DNA from: Desulfobacterales bacterium | Lineage (GTDB): Bacteria; Desulfobacterota; Desulfobacteria; Desulfobacterales; JAFDCJ01 | Reading direction: 5' to 3' | Assembly (NCBI GenBank): GCA_029932495.1 | Contig: JAOZPY010000118.1 | Span: 1 to 7,359, forward strand | DNA: 7,359 nucleotides | Shown here: positions 1 to 5,644 of the stretch, piece after piece | Layout of the letters: every line of letters begins with the position of its first letter | How positions within the stretch are numbered: position 1 is the stretch's first letter | Position numbers and translations under genes: made by a program | The notes under the pieces: model-generated | Told to the model about the DNA's origin: nothing | The model's input: the letters and a program-made list of their open reading frames with translations, nothing else | The model's database searches: none

Positions 1-95
1 AAAGAAGATCGATCCATGATCCGGCACGGGGCCGGTGCTGAAAATTTATTAGATAACAGCCAGCGTTAGCCCCCCGATAGACTCCGCTTCCTCTT

Positions 96-1004
96 TTACT
101 CCTGTCGTGGTTTATGCTGGTGGATTTTATTAAGCTGTTGTTCAAGGAACTTTTTTACAATTTTTTTAACTTCCGGGTGCTCCAGCAAGGCATGTCTGTA
201 ACGGAGGCTGCCTGATTTAAAAACGATGGATTTGCTTTGGTCATTGCGCATAAATTCCCCGCAGTCACCTTGAAGCACGGGATTTTGAAACCAGGGGTCT
301 TTATCACTGACCAGGGAAAGTACCGGTTCAGTTACCGGCGCATTCAGCCCATAGTATTCAGGCCAGCCTGCATGACAGCCCCATCCCTCGATAATTCTGG
401 CTTTGACAGGTTCGCCGGAAAAAGTCGCTGTGGTAATCCCGCCCTGGCTGAACCCCATAAGAAAAACATTTTTGTCGTCAACCCATGATATTTTTCTTGC
501 TTCGCGAATCGCGAATGCAGCCTCATTTTGTCGCATGATCAGCGTCTGACGGTACATTCCGCCTTTATGCCGAAGGGGATCGCAACTGGACGGCACTTTT
601 ATGCGCGCAAAACTGTTCGGCGCAATCACGGCAAAATGAAGTTTCGCCAGAAAATCGATCCGCCTGTCAGTACCCGTCCAGAAGCCATTGCATCCATGCA
701 TGTAAATAACGGTGGCGAATTTCTTGCCTTTGGGCATAGGGCGCAAATTATGCATTGTCGCCTTGAGGATTCCCGTATCGAGGGGAATTCGTACTTTTGC
801 CGCCGCCCATGTTCTTTTGAGCTCGCCGGGGTCTGCCCAGTCTTCGGGTTTCATCTCATGAGCCGGTGTCCGCCCTCTGGGCGGAATTTCATCGTGCAAG
901 GTGACCCCATCAATGGCCCGGCCGCTCAGGGGGGTCAACAAGACCAGGGCAATAACAAAAACGAGGCCGGTGATGCGCAAGGGGCTGTTCATATTCGAGA
1001 ACAT
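96..1004 (-). CDS. Exported dienelactone-hydrolase-like alpha/beta hydrolase
   Basis: This is probably a periplasmic serine hydrolase acting on an ester or lactone; the substrate is unknown. Numbering from the ATG at 1004 (302 aa), residues about 11-27 form a hydrophobic stretch preceded by Arg and followed by SGRA, which reads as a Sec signal peptide cleaved near residue 30. The mature part shows HGCNG (103-107), typical of an oxyanion-hole strand loop, and the nucleophile elbow GFSQGG with Ser186. Asp236 (in SDKDPWF) and His271 (in RYRHALL) are the likely remaining triad members. Several cysteines (about 105, 141, 210, 248) could form disulfides after export. Start is uncertain: GTG at 1058 sits almost on the predicted transcription start, and ATG at 992 gives an equally good signal peptide. 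None of the three has a clear Shine-Dalgarno. The gene is divergent from the helicase. I see nothing coding in positions 1-95 downstream of its stop. Confidence 0.8.
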   Translation of the reverse strand: MFSNMNSPLRITGLVFVIALVLLTPLSGRAIDGVTLHDEIPPRGRTPAHEMKPEDWADPGELKRTWAAAKVRIPLDTGILKATMHNLRPMPKGKKFATVIYMHGCNGFWTGTDRRIDFLAKLHFAVIAPNSFARIKVPSSCDPLRHKGGMYRQTLIMRQNEAAFAIREARKISWVDDKNVFLMGFSQGGITTATFSGEPVKARIIEGWGCHAGWPEYYGLNAPVTEPVLSLVSDKDPWFQNPVLQGDCGEFMRNDQSKSIVFKSGSLRYRHALLEHPEVKKIVKKFLEQQLNKIHQHKPRQE

Positions 1005-1067
1005 AGCACACAAATAGCGCTTGTAAAACAAGCAGTTGCTGCCGGTGAAAACAGCCACTTTATTTTA

Positions 1068-1097
1068 ATTAAAAAAATTAGATAATTAGCTTGACAA
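1068..1097 (-). promoter_or_regulatory. Candidate divergent promoter for the hydrolase
   Basis: Read on the minus strand there is TTGTCA (1092-1097), an 18-nt spacer, and TTTAAT (1068-1073, five of six consensus bases). Transcription would start near 1061, upstream of the ATG at 1004, which disfavours the GTG at 1058 as the true start. The -35 box overlaps that of the opposing helicase promoter, so the two might compete. The AT-rich surroundings make chance matches easy, so this is only a candidate. Confidence 0.33.
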
Positions 1098-1119
1098 CAG
1101 TTTCAACTGCCGGTATGCT
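1091..1119 (+). promoter_or_regulatory. Sigma-70 promoter of the helicase leader
   Basis: A perfect -35 TTGACA (1091-1096) is followed by an optimal 17-nt spacer and a -10 TATGCT (1114-1119). The expected start of transcription is near 1126, about 96 nt upstream of the helicase start codon. The spacer carries a 12-nt dyad, CAGTTtcAACTG (1098-1109), which could be an operator. The promoter lies upstream of the intrinsic terminator at 1166-1195, so that terminator must be crossed for helicase expression unless another promoter exists. Confidence 0.6.
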
Positions 1120-1165
1120 CTGCTGCAAAATTAAGTGTGTTCCTGGTTGTAACTAAAAATCACGT

Positions 1166-1195
1166 AAGCCCCGGAATATCTCCGGGGCTTTTTTT
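1166..1195 (+). terminator. Intrinsic terminator/attenuator in the helicase leader
   Basis: The arms AAGCCCCGGA (1166-1175) and TCCGGGGCTT (1181-1190) pair perfectly over 10 bp around a 5-nt loop, and the run of seven T (1189-1195) follows directly. This is the textbook form of a Rho-independent terminator on the plus strand. It cannot serve the hydrolase gene, which runs the other way. It lies inside the 5' leader of the helicase, 26 nt before the start codon. It therefore either attenuates helicase transcription or ends a short (about 70 nt) independent RNA. I could not identify a convincing competing anti-terminator by eye. Confidence 0.8.
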
Positions 1196-1207
1196 ATTGG
1201 AACACAG

Positions 1208-1215
1208 AAAGAAGG
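1208..1215 (+). promoter_or_regulatory. Ribosome-binding site fixing a TTG start
   Basis: AAAGAAGG lies 6 nt before the TTG at 1222. The site follows the leader terminator immediately, so only read-through transcripts carry it. Its spacing, plus the RhlE-like N-terminus that begins right at this TTG, supports the non-ATG start. Confidence 0.6.
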
Positions 1216-1221
1216 TATTTA

Positions 1222-2460
1222 TTGAACTTTGAAACATTTGATTTTCATCCCCGTATTGCTGCAGGCGTTGCCGCGGCGGGATATGAAACTCCGACTGCAA
1301 TTCAGACCCGGGCAATTCCACAAGTACTCAAAGGCCGTGATGTGATGGGCCTGGCCCAGACCGGTACCGGTAAAACGGCGGCGTTCGTGTTGCCGATACT
1401 CAATCGGTTGGTGGCGGAAGGTCACTACGGATGCGTTCGCGCCCTGATAATCGCCCCCACCCGGGAATTGGCCGAACAAATCCATCAGGATATCAAAACC
1501 CTGGGACGCAAAACACGCCTGAAAAGCACCACGGTTTACGGTGGCGTGGGAATTAATCCCCAGATTCAGAAACTGAAGCATGCCGATATCGTCGTTGCCT
1601 GCCCCGGTCGGCTTCTGGACCATATTGGCCGTGCAAGCATCGATCTTTGTCGACTGGAAGTGCTGGTCATCGATGAGGCCGACCAGCTGTTTGACATGGG
1701 ATTTATGCCTGATATCCGGAGGATTATAAAACATCTTCCCGTAAAGCGCCAGACGCTGGTCTTTTCGGCGACCATGTCCTCCGAAATCCGGCGGTTGGCC
1801 GGGGATGTTCTGCGAAATCCGGCCACCGTCCAGGTGGGAATCACCGCTCCGGCGGATACTGTCAGCCACGCGCTGTACCCGGTGGCCCAGCATCTAAAAA
1901 CAGCGCTGCTGTTAAAGCTTCTGGGAAACACCAAGACCCGGTCGGTGCTGGTTTTTACCCGGACCAAACATCGCGCCAAGAGCCTGGGCAGAAAGCTCGC
2001 CGCCGCGGGATACCGATCAGCTTCACTGCAGGGCAATCTTTCCCAGTCACGCCGGCAGGCCGCAATGGACGGTTTCCGCGACGGGACATTTCAGATCCTG
2101 GTGGCCACCGATATCGCTGCGCGTGGTATTGATGTTACCCGGATTTCGCATGTGATTAACTATGATATTCCGTCCACCCCCGAGGCTTATATTCACCGCA
2201 TCGGACGAACAGGCAGGGCCACCCGCAGCGGTGAGGCGTTTACTCTCGTTACCGGAGAAGACCGGGACATGGTGCGTGCCATCAATCGAATTATCGGCTC
2301 TGAAATCGAACAACGTCTCGTATCGACCTTTGATTACGGATTACCGGCACCCAATCGTGAAAACCGATTGCAGTGGGCAAGAAAAACACAACGGAAATTT
2401 TCCGGGGAAAAAAGGAGGCGCAACAAAGCGGAGTCTTTCTCACGGGGCCGTAATTCTTGA
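1222..2460 (+). CDS. rhlE: DEAD-box ATP-dependent RNA helicase, RhlE group
   Basis: A cytoplasmic ATP-dependent RNA helicase of 412 aa that remodels RNA duplexes; relatives act in ribosome assembly, RNA decay and cold adaptation. All core motifs are visible in order: Q motif (Phe6 upstream, then PTAIQ with Gln28), motif I AQTGTGKT (45-52), Ia PTREL (79-83), Ib as PGR (128-130), II DEAD (151-154), III SAT (182-184), IV VLVFTRTK (242-249), V ATDIAARGID (295-304) and VI HRIGRTGR (325-332). After the second RecA domain there is only a short basic tail (about 380-412, rich in Arg and Lys), much shorter than in long-tailed RhlE proteins. Translation starts with TTG behind AAAGAAGG. The gene has its own promoter at 1091-1119 and a leader terminator at 1166-1195, suggesting conditional read-through. 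No T-tracted terminator follows on the plus strand. The family call is secure; the subgroup is by overall resemblance. Confidence 0.95.
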   Translation: MNFETFDFHPRIAAGVAAAGYETPTAIQTRAIPQVLKGRDVMGLAQTGTGKTAAFVLPILNRLVAEGHYGCVRALIIAPTRELAEQIHQDIKTLGRKTRLKSTTVYGGVGINPQIQKLKHADIVVACPGRLLDHIGRASIDLCRLEVLVIDEADQLFDMGFMPDIRRIIKHLPVKRQTLVFSATMSSEIRRLAGDVLRNPATVQVGITAPADTVSHALYPVAQHLKTALLLKLLGNTKTRSVLVFTRTKHRAKSLGRKLAAAGYRSASLQGNLSQSRRQAAMDGFRDGTFQILVATDIAARGIDVTRISHVINYDIPSTPEAYIHRIGRTGRATRSGEAFTLVTGEDRDMVRAINRIIGSEIEQRLVSTFDYGLPAPNRENRLQWARKTQRKFSGEKRRRNKAESFSRGRNS

Positions 2461-2516
2461 TGAGGCCGGTTCCTGCTTGAACGCATCGCAGGGCAGGCGG
2501 CTGTCACTGTCTCCCC

Positions 2517-2546
2517 AAAGAAAACGACCCCGCAAACACGGGGTCG
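2517..2546 (-). terminator. Rho-independent terminator of the FmdB-like gene
   Basis: An 8-bp perfect stem, CGACCCCG (2525-2532) and CGGGGTCG (2539-2546), encloses a 6-nt loop. On the minus strand it is followed by TTTTCTTT (complement of 2517-2524), so it is best read as the terminator for the gene ending at 2624. On the plus strand the hairpin is followed by GATAAAA without a T-run, so it is at most a weak stop for the helicase transcript. Confidence 0.7.
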
Positions 2547-2597
2547 GATAAAAGTTACTGATATTAATAAGGATATTTTAAGGTGTCTTGCGGGCGG

Positions 2598-2612
2598 GAT
2601 GGCATTGCCATC
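2598..2612. repeat. 15-nt perfect inverted repeat
   Basis: GATGGCA (2598-2604) and TGCCATC (2606-2612) are exact reverse complements around one central T. The element lies 12 bases beyond the stop of the FmdB-like gene, upstream (in minus-strand terms) of its terminator. It could be an RNA hairpin in the 3' UTR or a protein-binding dyad; no T-run follows on either strand, so it is not a terminator itself. Confidence 0.5.
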
Positions 2613-2623
2613 TTCTGGTTGCC

Positions 2624-2827
2624 TTAATCGGATTTTTTACTGCTTTTTGATCCTTTGGAGGAATAGCCGTCTGCATACCATCCGCCGCCCTTGAGCTCAA
2701 ACGTGCACTGCGAAATGATTTTTTTGGCTTTTTTATTACACTTAGCGCATTTTATGTGCGTAGTCCCCATGGGAACCAGATCCTCGGTAATATGTCCTTC
2801 GGGGCATTCAAATTCATAGACCGGCAT
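2624..2827 (-). CDS. FmdB-family small zinc-ribbon protein
   Basis: A 67-aa protein with the MPVYEFECP opening typical of the FmdB/CxxC_CxxC_SSSS putative regulatory family; its molecular role is not established. The family normally has two CxxC knuckles. Here the second is intact (CAKC, Cys27 and Cys30), but the first reads CPEGH, so the expected second cysteine of that knuckle is missing. Cys8 plus His12 or Cys41 might complete a metal site. A conserved-looking FELKGGGWYADGY segment (43-55) follows, then a low-complexity Ser/Lys tail (56-67). The start is well supported: AGGAGG (complement of 2836-2841) lies 8 nt before the ATG. The gene is monocistronic, with a consensus promoter at 2909-2936 and terminator at 2517-2546, and is divergent from the CULT gene. 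Confidence 0.85.
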   Translation of the reverse strand: MPVYEFECPEGHITEDLVPMGTTHIKCAKCNKKAKKIISQCTFELKGGGWYADGYSSKGSKSSKKSD

Positions 2828-2908
2828 GATGTTTTCCTCCTAAATTGCTTCCATGCAGGCGTCCCTCCGTCCATAACCACATGACGCTTTTCTGCACTTT
2901 CTGTGGCC

Positions 2909-2936
2909 ATTATATTCATTTTTCCCATTTTGTCAA
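2909..2936 (-). promoter_or_regulatory. Perfect-consensus sigma-70 promoter of the FmdB-like gene
   Basis: On the minus strand TTGACA (complement of 2931-2936) and TATAAT (complement of 2909-2914) are both exact consensus boxes, separated by 16 nt. Transcription should start near 2902, giving a leader of about 75 nt that ends in a strong Shine-Dalgarno. This predicts high, largely constitutive transcription of a very small gene. Confidence 0.75.
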
Positions 2937-3005
2937 GCCACTTGGAAAGGACTTTTTGACATCCATCGATGCCGTTTTTTCTTTGGAACAGGCCGCCATA
3001 TTTTC

Positions 3006-3035
3006 TTGACAAATTCACAGGCGTGCAACAAAATT
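3006..3035 (+). promoter_or_regulatory. Candidate promoter of the CULT operon
   Basis: An exact -35 TTGACA (3006-3011) is followed after 18 nt by AAAATT (3030-3035), a poor -10. Start of transcription would be near 3042, about 28 nt before the CULT start codon. A second TTGACA at 2956-2961 has no acceptable -10 at standard spacing. The promoter is placed mainly because no upstream plus-strand gene is close. Confidence 0.3.
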
Positions 3036-3069
3036 AAACGGCACAAACCCATAATCTACAGGTGCAAAA

Positions 3070-3504
3070 ATGGATTGCGACGATACCCCGGCTGTTTGCC
3101 TTTTGCGCATTCCCGCCGACCGTCCGGATGACAGGAGCGATACGGCCGTTGTCGAAAAACAGCGGGATGCACAAAGCCCCGAGGAGCAAGCATACATCCT
3201 GTGCCGCCAGTGCCGCCAGGCCATTACCCGTCCGGAGGAGCGCATCGATGTTCAGGGCGCCCACCGGCACACTTTTGCCAATCCGCATGGGTTGGTTTTT
3301 GAAATCGGCTGTTTTAAAAATGCCGAAGGCTGCGGCTATGCCGGTGCGGCAACCGATGAGTTTACCTGGTTTGCGGGGTATCTGTGGAGGATTTGTTTTT
3401 GCGCCGCATGTCTGACCCATCTGGGATGGGTCTTCAGCTCCCCGGGGGGCAGTGCATTTCACGGATTGATCTTGGATCGACTCATTGAACCCGTTTCCAG
3501 TTAG
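3070..3504 (+). CDS. Stand-alone CULT-domain (cereblon-like) zinc protein
   Basis: A 144-aa cytoplasmic protein made of one CULT domain, the beta-tent fold of the thalidomide-binding domain of eukaryotic cereblon and of bacterial MsCI4 from Magnetospirillum; its bacterial function is unknown. A divergent N-terminus (1-40) precedes the domain (about 42-142). Two zinc CxxC pairs are present: CRQC (Cys45, Cys48) and CAAC (Cys111, Cys114). The ligand cage is intact: Trp100 and Trp106 in TWFAGYLW and Trp120 in HLGW match human Trp380, Trp386 and Trp400. Asn71 in ANPHG matches Asn351, and Phe122 matches Phe402. Phe98 stands where human has His378, as I recall for MsCI4. No Lon-N or DDB1-binding region exists. 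The Shine-Dalgarno is weak (AGGTG, 5 nt before the ATG). A helical protein gene follows after 26 nt, probably in the same operon. These alignments are from memory of the family, not computed. Confidence 0.88.
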   Translation: MDCDDTPAVCLLRIPADRPDDRSDTAVVEKQRDAQSPEEQAYILCRQCRQAITRPEERIDVQGAHRHTFANPHGLVFEIGCFKNAEGCGYAGAATDEFTWFAGYLWRICFCAACLTHLGWVFSSPGGSAFHGLILDRLIEPVSS

Positions 3505-3530
3505 TGTTCACATCTTAAGGTTGAGGTCTT

Positions 3531-4070
3531 ATGGCGGAAATAAAAAGCACGTTGGATCTGGTCCTGGAAAAGACCCGGGACATGACGCTCAGTTCGGATG
3601 AAAAGCAGCAACAGCAACGCGAAGAAATTGAAACCCGCCTTAGGGGCCTGCTGCAGAAATATATTGACGGGAGTTTGACCCGGGAGCAGTTGGCAGATGA
3701 TTATGCCGCCCTGAAAAACAAAGATGGCCACGCAGCTGTCCAGGCCCTGGCCAATGAGGTCATCGGCCGGCTGGAACTGGAGCACGACAACGCCAGTCTG
3801 CTGGAGGTGCTGGAGCTGCTCGAGGGATGGAATGTCACCATCATTGGGAAGGTGATTGATGAGTTGCGCGGCAAATACCGCAATGCCGCCCGGCAGCGCT
3901 CCGAGCAGCTCAAAAAAGCCCTGGCGCACGAGCATTTTATCACCGGTCCGGCCGTGGTACCCAACCTTACTGCCGATGCGCAGTGGCAGCGTAAACAACA
4001 CGAACTGCTGGCCGAATTTCAGGCACAGCTGCACCAGGCGGCGCACAAATTTTTCGACAGCGGCCGCTGA
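3531..4070 (+). CDS. Uncharacterised helical protein downstream of the CULT gene
   Basis: I do not recognise a named family with certainty, though the MAEIKSTLDLVLEKT opening recalls conserved hypothetical proteins of deltaproteobacteria. The 179-aa product has no cysteine, no signal peptide and no membrane segment, so it should be a soluble cytoplasmic protein. It is charged and Leu/Glu/Gln/Lys-rich. Residues 1-80 look helical, with a Gln run at 26-29. A second helical region (about 87-133) includes the acidic, leucine-rich LLEVLELLEGW. A GPAVVPNL break (139-146) precedes a final amphipathic helix (148-175). Coiled-coil or helical-bundle oligomerisation is plausible. A GAGG Shine-Dalgarno (3523-3526) precedes the ATG, and the gap of 26 nt from the CULT stop suggests co-transcription. 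It converges on the MBL-fold gene with a 32-nt gap lacking an obvious terminator. Confidence 0.8.
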   Translation: MAEIKSTLDLVLEKTRDMTLSSDEKQQQQREEIETRLRGLLQKYIDGSLTREQLADDYAALKNKDGHAAVQALANEVIGRLELEHDNASLLEVLELLEGWNVTIIGKVIDELRGKYRNAARQRSEQLKKALAHEHFITGPAVVPNLTADAQWQRKQHELLAEFQAQLHQAAHKFFDSGR

Positions 4071-4102
4071 TCGCCCGACAGTTTCCAGGCGCCGCAGGCC
4101 CT

Positions 4103-4768
4103 TCAGATATATGCAAAATAAAACTGTTCGATTTCGTTAAAGTTTTTTTGCACCTGTTCGGTCCCTGCAATGATTTCACCGTGTCCGGGCAAAACCCACT
4201 GCACGTCCAGCTGCGCCAGCTGTTTGATGCTTTGCTTGAGTTTGTTGCCGTCACCGCCGGGCAGGTCCGTGCGGCCAAGCCCCTCCTTGAAGACCACATC
4301 ACCGGTAAACAGCGCTTTGTTGTCCGGCCAGTACAGGCAGATGGAACCGGGTGAATGCCCCGGCGTATGGAAAACCTCCAGCTGGAGGTCATCCAGGGAC
4401 ACCTCTCCCGGTTTGAGAAAGAAATCCGGCCTCAGCGCGTCCATATCGATGCCCAACGCCGCTCCCATCTGTTTGCCGATTCCCTGGGCCCATTGCCATT
4501 CAATTTCATTTAAGGCGAACAGAGCGGGGGTGTCTTTAAACAGCTGCACGGCCTCGATGTGGTCCGGATGGGCATGGGTGCAGATGATCAGGTCCATATC
4601 GGCGGGAGTCAGCCCGAGCTGCCGCAGTCCCAGTTCCACGTGGTCAAACAGGGCGCGGTGGCCCGGATCGATCAACACCCGGCTCGGCCCATTGATCAGA
4701 TAGGTGTTGCAGTTGTTTGTGGTCATGGACTGCCACAGGAATGCGTGCAGGTTGTTGAATATTTTCAC
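4103..4768 (-). CDS. Metallo-beta-lactamase-fold hydrolase (glyoxalase II-like)
   Basis: A 221-aa soluble MBL-fold enzyme of the GloB-like group, probably a thioester or ester hydrolase with two metals; the substrate is unknown. Metal ligands are complete: THAHPDH with His65, His67, Asp69 and His70, then His138 (TPGHSPG), Asp157 (FTGD) and His196 (LPGHGE). An early NCNTYLI strand (19-25) and VLIDPG (31-36) are typical of the fold. I chose the GTG at 4768 because AAGGAGGG (complement of 4774-4781) sits 5 nt upstream. The open frame extends to an ATG at 4858, but the extra 30 residues look non-conserved and overlap a candidate promoter. It is transcribed in the same direction as the exporter genes but separated from them by 180 nt, so it is likely independent. 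It converges with the helical protein gene. Confidence 0.9.
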   Translation of the reverse strand: MKIFNNLHAFLWQSMTTNNCNTYLINGPSRVLIDPGHRALFDHVELGLRQLGLTPADMDLIICTHAHPDHIEAVQLFKDTPALFALNEIEWQWAQGIGKQMGAALGIDMDALRPDFFLKPGEVSLDDLQLEVFHTPGHSPGSICLYWPDNKALFTGDVVFKEGLGRTDLPGGDGNKLKQSIKQLAQLDVQWVLPGHGEIIAGTEQVQKNFNEIEQFYFAYI

Positions 4769-4773
4769 GATGA

Positions 4774-4781
4774 CCCTCCTT
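4774..4781 (-). promoter_or_regulatory. Strong Shine-Dalgarno fixing the GTG start of the MBL-fold gene
   Basis: On the minus strand AAGGAGGG precedes the GTG at 4768 by 5 nt. This is the best translation signal in the region and argues against the longer frame starting at 4858. Confidence 0.75.
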
Positions 4782-4827
4782 GTCCTTGCTGTCAGTCTTG
4801 CTTTGACTTTACCCGGCGAGGGTGTGA

Positions 4828-4854
4828 ATAGTAGACCTGCCGTGTATTTGTCAA
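4828..4854 (-). promoter_or_regulatory. Candidate promoter of the MBL-fold gene
   Basis: On the minus strand an exact TTGACA (complement of 4849-4854) is followed after 15 nt by TACTAT (complement of 4828-4833, four of six consensus bases). Spacing is short and the -10 imperfect. It lies just downstream of the ATG at 4858, which fits the GTG at 4768 being the real start and gives a leader of roughly 50 nt. Confidence 0.4.
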
Positions 4855-4948
4855 CCATCTTGTTGCCCGGTGAGCCAAGCTTTCAATAGAGTATCCTTAC
4901 GGAGCAACAGTCGTTAATAAAATCAAAAAGATTTTTCCGCTAGCTTCC

Positions 4949-5638
4949 TTAATGCATGGGCTTGATTATACCGTCTTCCATTTCGTAGATGGTGTCAAAG
5001 ACGTCGAGAGACCGTTGATCGTGGGTGACGACAATTACTGCTGTTCCATGTTTATGAGCAAGGTCCCGGAATAGTTCCATAACCTGGCGCCCCAGATGAC
5101 TGTCCAGGGCGGCGGTGGGTTCATCAGCGAGGATGACGGCCGGTCGATTGGCCAGGGCCCGGCTGATGGCAATCCGCTGTTGTTGTCCTCCCGAGAGCAT
5201 TGAGGGGAAATTATCGGCCCGGCTGTCCATGCCCAATTCATCCAGCAGTTGCAAGGCCCGCTTGCGAGCAGCTCTTGGTTTAAAGCCATTAATTTCGATG
5301 GCAATTTGAACATTTTCCCTGGCGGACAAGAAGGGTATCAGGTTGGATTTTTGGAACACGAAACCCAGATGTTTTCTCCTGAAAATTTTTAAATTTACCA
5401 TTGGCTGCGGGCCAATTACCACCAATTGGTTGTCGATGGTAATACGCCCTGATGTCGGAAGATTGATGAGCCCAATGGCGGTCAGGAAGGTTGATTTGCC
5501 GGCCCCACTGGGCCCGAGCAAGGCAACTATTTCACCATGGGCGACATTCATGGAGGCATCCTGCATAGCCTGCACCTCGGTATTGCCGCTGCCATAGGTC
5601 TTCATCAACCCTTCTGCCTTTATCGCTAACTTATCCAT
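4949..5638 (-). CDS. ABC exporter ATPase, LolD/MacB/DevA type
   Basis: The cytoplasmic ATPase of the exporter, 229 aa, energising the FtsX-fold permease encoded just upstream. All nucleotide-binding elements are present: Walker A GPSGAGKST (42-50), Q-loop Gln96 in FVFQKSNLIPFL, signature LSGGQQQR (148-155), Walker B VILADEP (168-174) with Glu173, D-loop AALD (176-179) and H-loop His206 in VVTHD. The FQKSNLIPFL segment and single-domain length fit the LolD/MacB/DevA subgroup rather than importers. The ATG at 5638 is preferred over the adjacent GTG at 5641 because the weak TTGAG motif is better spaced for it. The start is only 6 nt after the permease stop, so expression is probably coupled. Downstream, no convincing terminator is visible: AAAATC and GATTTT near 4919-4935 could pair only weakly. 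Confidence 0.92.
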   Translation of the reverse strand: MDKLAIKAEGLMKTYGSGNTEVQAMQDASMNVAHGEIVALLGPSGAGKSTFLTAIGLINLPTSGRITIDNQLVVIGPQPMVNLKIFRRKHLGFVFQKSNLIPFLSARENVQIAIEINGFKPRAARKRALQLLDELGMDSRADNFPSMLSGGQQQRIAISRALANRPAVILADEPTAALDSHLGRQVMELFRDLAHKHGTAVIVVTHDQRSLDVFDTIYEMEDGIIKPMH

Positions 5639-5644
5639 CACGAC

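Noticed and set aside
528..1085. A 185-codon plus-strand open frame opposite the hydrolase
   Set aside because: The minus-strand frame carries a signal peptide and a catalytic triad; the opposing product looks compositionally random.
1219..1893. A 224-codon open frame on the minus strand opposite the helicase
   Set aside because: It lies wholly antisense to a gene with every DEAD-box motif intact, and its product shows no recognisable domain or start signal.
2762..2857. A short leader-peptide frame upstream of and overlapping the FmdB-like start
   Set aside because: It has no ribosome-binding site of its own and no amino-acid bias suggesting attenuation.
3034..3462. A 142-codon minus-strand open frame opposite the CULT gene
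   Set aside because: The plus-strand frame has conserved zinc and tryptophan motifs, so the antisense frame is a by-product of its codon usage.
3501..4046. A 181-codon minus-strand open frame opposite the helical protein gene
   Set aside because: The plus-strand frame has a Shine-Dalgarno, operon-like spacing and a coherent helical composition; the antisense product has no credible features.
4058..4069. 12-nt palindrome CAGCGGCCGCTG at the end of the helical protein gene
   Set aside because: It lies within codons, has only a four-base stem if a loop is allowed, and no T-run follows, so it is not a terminator.
4769..4858. N-terminal extension of the MBL-fold protein to an ATG at 4858
   Set aside because: The strong AAGGAGGG motif directly precedes the GTG at 4768, the extension looks unrelated to the fold, and a candidate promoter lies inside it.
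4919..4935. AT-rich inverted repeat downstream of the exporter ATPase
   Set aside because: The six-base AT-rich stem is too weak to call a terminator with any confidence.
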